Source: Prostheceraeus crozeri
Taxonomy: Eukaryota; Platyhelminthes; Polycladida; Euryleptidae
Assembly: GCA_907163375.1 (NCBI GenBank)
Contig: CAJQUW010007494.1
Span: 1 to 64,000 of the forward strand
DNA: 64,000 bases
Reading direction: 5' to 3'
Numbering within the stretch: the first letter of the stretch is position 1; each line of letters starts with the position of its first letter. The translations under genes were made by a program, and so were the position numbers. Below, piece by piece: positions 62,376 through 64,000 of the stretch. The notes beneath the pieces are model-generated. The model saw only the letters and a program-made list of their open reading frames with translations. It was not told the origin of the DNA and made no database searches.

Positions 62376-64000
62376 ATCATTCTGCACATTATGCAGAATG
62401 AACGAAATTATGCATTTATGCTTATGTCAATTTCCTTGGATTAGCTATAGACAGCCTGTGAAGCAACTGCTGTTTAGACGTTCGCCAACAACGGGTCCTT
62501 CAGTCAATTTTCCTCAACTGATCAGAACAAAGCATTTGCATTTGCCAAGCGTGCGAAGTCACGATCTCGCTCTACTGATTCGTCAAACATGATAGTATGC
62601 ACTTAGAATCTCAACTTCTCGGTCGAGTGCCTTTATTCACTACTTTAGTAGTTGCAAATTATTCCTCGATAACTTTATTTTTCTTTTCTTTTCCTTTGAC
62701 TTTTGCATTGATAGGTGATGGATGGTTAGAGTACAGACATCTATGTGATAGGTGCTCTTAATGGGTTCGTCTGGTCCTACGTCACAGACGCTGTTATAGC
62801 TACGGAGCTACAGTGTGCGGTTTATGCTCAGTACACAGTTGATTGAGTGACAATTATGCACAACTGAAAATGGAAAAATTAAATCATCATTTACAAAAGA
62901 TAAAAAAAATCATTTTTCAGTATATATGACTAACAGTCTTAATTAAGAGGTTGAAAATCTGTCATATAGCGAATCTTTTACATTCGCTTATTCGTTTAAG
63001 AAACACACAAGACATAGATGATTATTTATTAATGGGGTCCTCTTCGATTACAGAGATTATAGTGTAATCCTCTTAAGCCATTCCGCTAGTTGCCATTCTA
63101 ATCATTTCTGGGTTTTTTTCGATGATAAATTTTGAAAGATTAATGAAAGGACAAGCATCTGTTTAGAGAGTGTTTTTGCTTGCTCTCGTAAAGCAGTAAT
63201 ACAATGCAAATCATAGTAAACCTGCATGGAAATTAATATCTTAATATGAAAAATGTCGAAAAGCGTCGAAAACATGGCAGATTGAAGGCGAACTTTGTTC
63301 ATCAAATTTAAGCGGAAGCAACCTGCTACGAATGGCTACATTCCCATCAGGTCTCAGCATTTGTCCAACTCGTCCTTCCCAGGATAATGCACGTGCATTA
63401 CAGTTGCATACAATTAAACTCTGCTTGATGTATTACCGACACTTCATTGATCAGCGTACACAGATCTATCAGGTGTTTACATGCTACAGCACGCGTGTAT
63501 CATTAGCCATCTCTCACTCTATTCTCTCTGATGCATCGCAATAAAAATCGAAATCAATAAAAACGGTGCTATGATGAGAAAAACAAATCAATATTTGCCA
63601 GTAAGTTTAGAAAGCACTAATAATTCAGTAAACATAAGCAAAAATGTTACCCCATTATCCTAATTTAGGCGAAATACGTACATTCATTTTGAAATCGAAT
63701 CCTTCTCTAAACGTCAGTCAATTCTGCAATGAACATCAATGCCACTTTCTCAACTTCCTGACTGAAATCAACCACTCACCGCTGCTTTTAAGGGTGTGGA
63801 ATTCTTATTGAAATTGGAGGGGAGGGGCGTTAATTTGATAATCAATCGTTCATTTGAAATGCGGCATGATTAATACAAACATAAATTTTGTCTATAAGAA
63901 GCGTAGATACATAATCATAATAGAAGCTAGCTACATAAACAGCTGCAAAGCAGCGATGCTCATAAAGGTCTATCACATAAAATTACAAACCTGGTGGACG
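62376..64000. other. unique-looking DNA, no recognised gene
   Basis: Frames are short and carry no domains. Possible intron or intergenic DNA of the host. Confidence 0.3.

Noticed and set aside
62376-64000. Host exons in the right part of the window
   Set aside because: Frames below 75 codons without recognisable protein patterns. I cannot support any exon from the sequence alone.

Overview
The window is an AT-rich stretch of animal nuclear DNA, almost certainly from an invertebrate. It holds GT-AG introns of 59-68 nt, TATA-box promoters, AATAAA signals, a piggyBac and a Tc1/IS630-type DNA transposon, a LINE 3' end and tRNA-like SINE candidates. I cannot name the phylum, and I recognise no ordinary host gene.

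Two lineages of Polinton (Maverick, adintovirus-like) occupy about 50 kb. Polinton-1 (7374-30508, 23.1 kb) looks whole or nearly so, with perhaps one or two breaks. It has terminal inverted repeats of about 505 bp and a 6-bp target duplication TTGGTC. Its gene set is protein-primed DNA polymerase B, integrase with chromodomain, packaging ATPase, adenain-type protease, hexon-type major capsid protein, basic core-like proteins, two RING-like proteins and several unknowns. It inserted into one copy of an older, much more AT-rich element, Polinton-B. Polinton-B is present as a left piece (1-5416) and a near-identical tandem pair. Copy A is 5446-7373 continued at 30515-38396, and copy B is 39111-49084. 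Copy B keeps the empty site (41155-41160), so Polinton-1 arrived after the tandem duplication or at least is absent from the sister copy. The Polinton-B copies are fossils with several breaks each. They carry polB pieces, integrase, protease, a different capsid-protein lineage, a PLA2-like domain protein, a tail-fibre-like protein and a coiled-coil protein.

The most notable content lies in the middle of Polinton-1. A 181-residue gene (21239-21784) is a clear homologue of the two-lobed core of TATA-binding protein. Directly before it on the same strand are two paralogous small proteins that resemble the PC4/p15 transcription coactivator fold. The probable early genes near the element ends have strong TATA boxes (TATATAAG, TATATAAA, TATAAATA). 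Five of the boundaries in front of minus-strand structural-type genes instead carry an octamer-like ATGCAAA motif. Together this suggests an element-encoded transcription-initiation module with two promoter classes. The structural genes are packed with overlapping stop and start codons, as in a polycistronic unit.

Right of copy B lies a piggyBac transposon (49085-52474) with TTAA ends. A 461-bp piece of Polinton-B sits inside it between two copies of a 365-bp piggyBac segment. A further piggyBac 5' fragment ends copy A (38397-39066). From 52.5 kb to the end, unique-looking non-coding DNA holds a 1.1-kb imperfect inverted repeat, a Tc1/IS630-type element whose transposase lacks the first catalytic Asp (55374-57470), two SINE candidates and a LINE tail.
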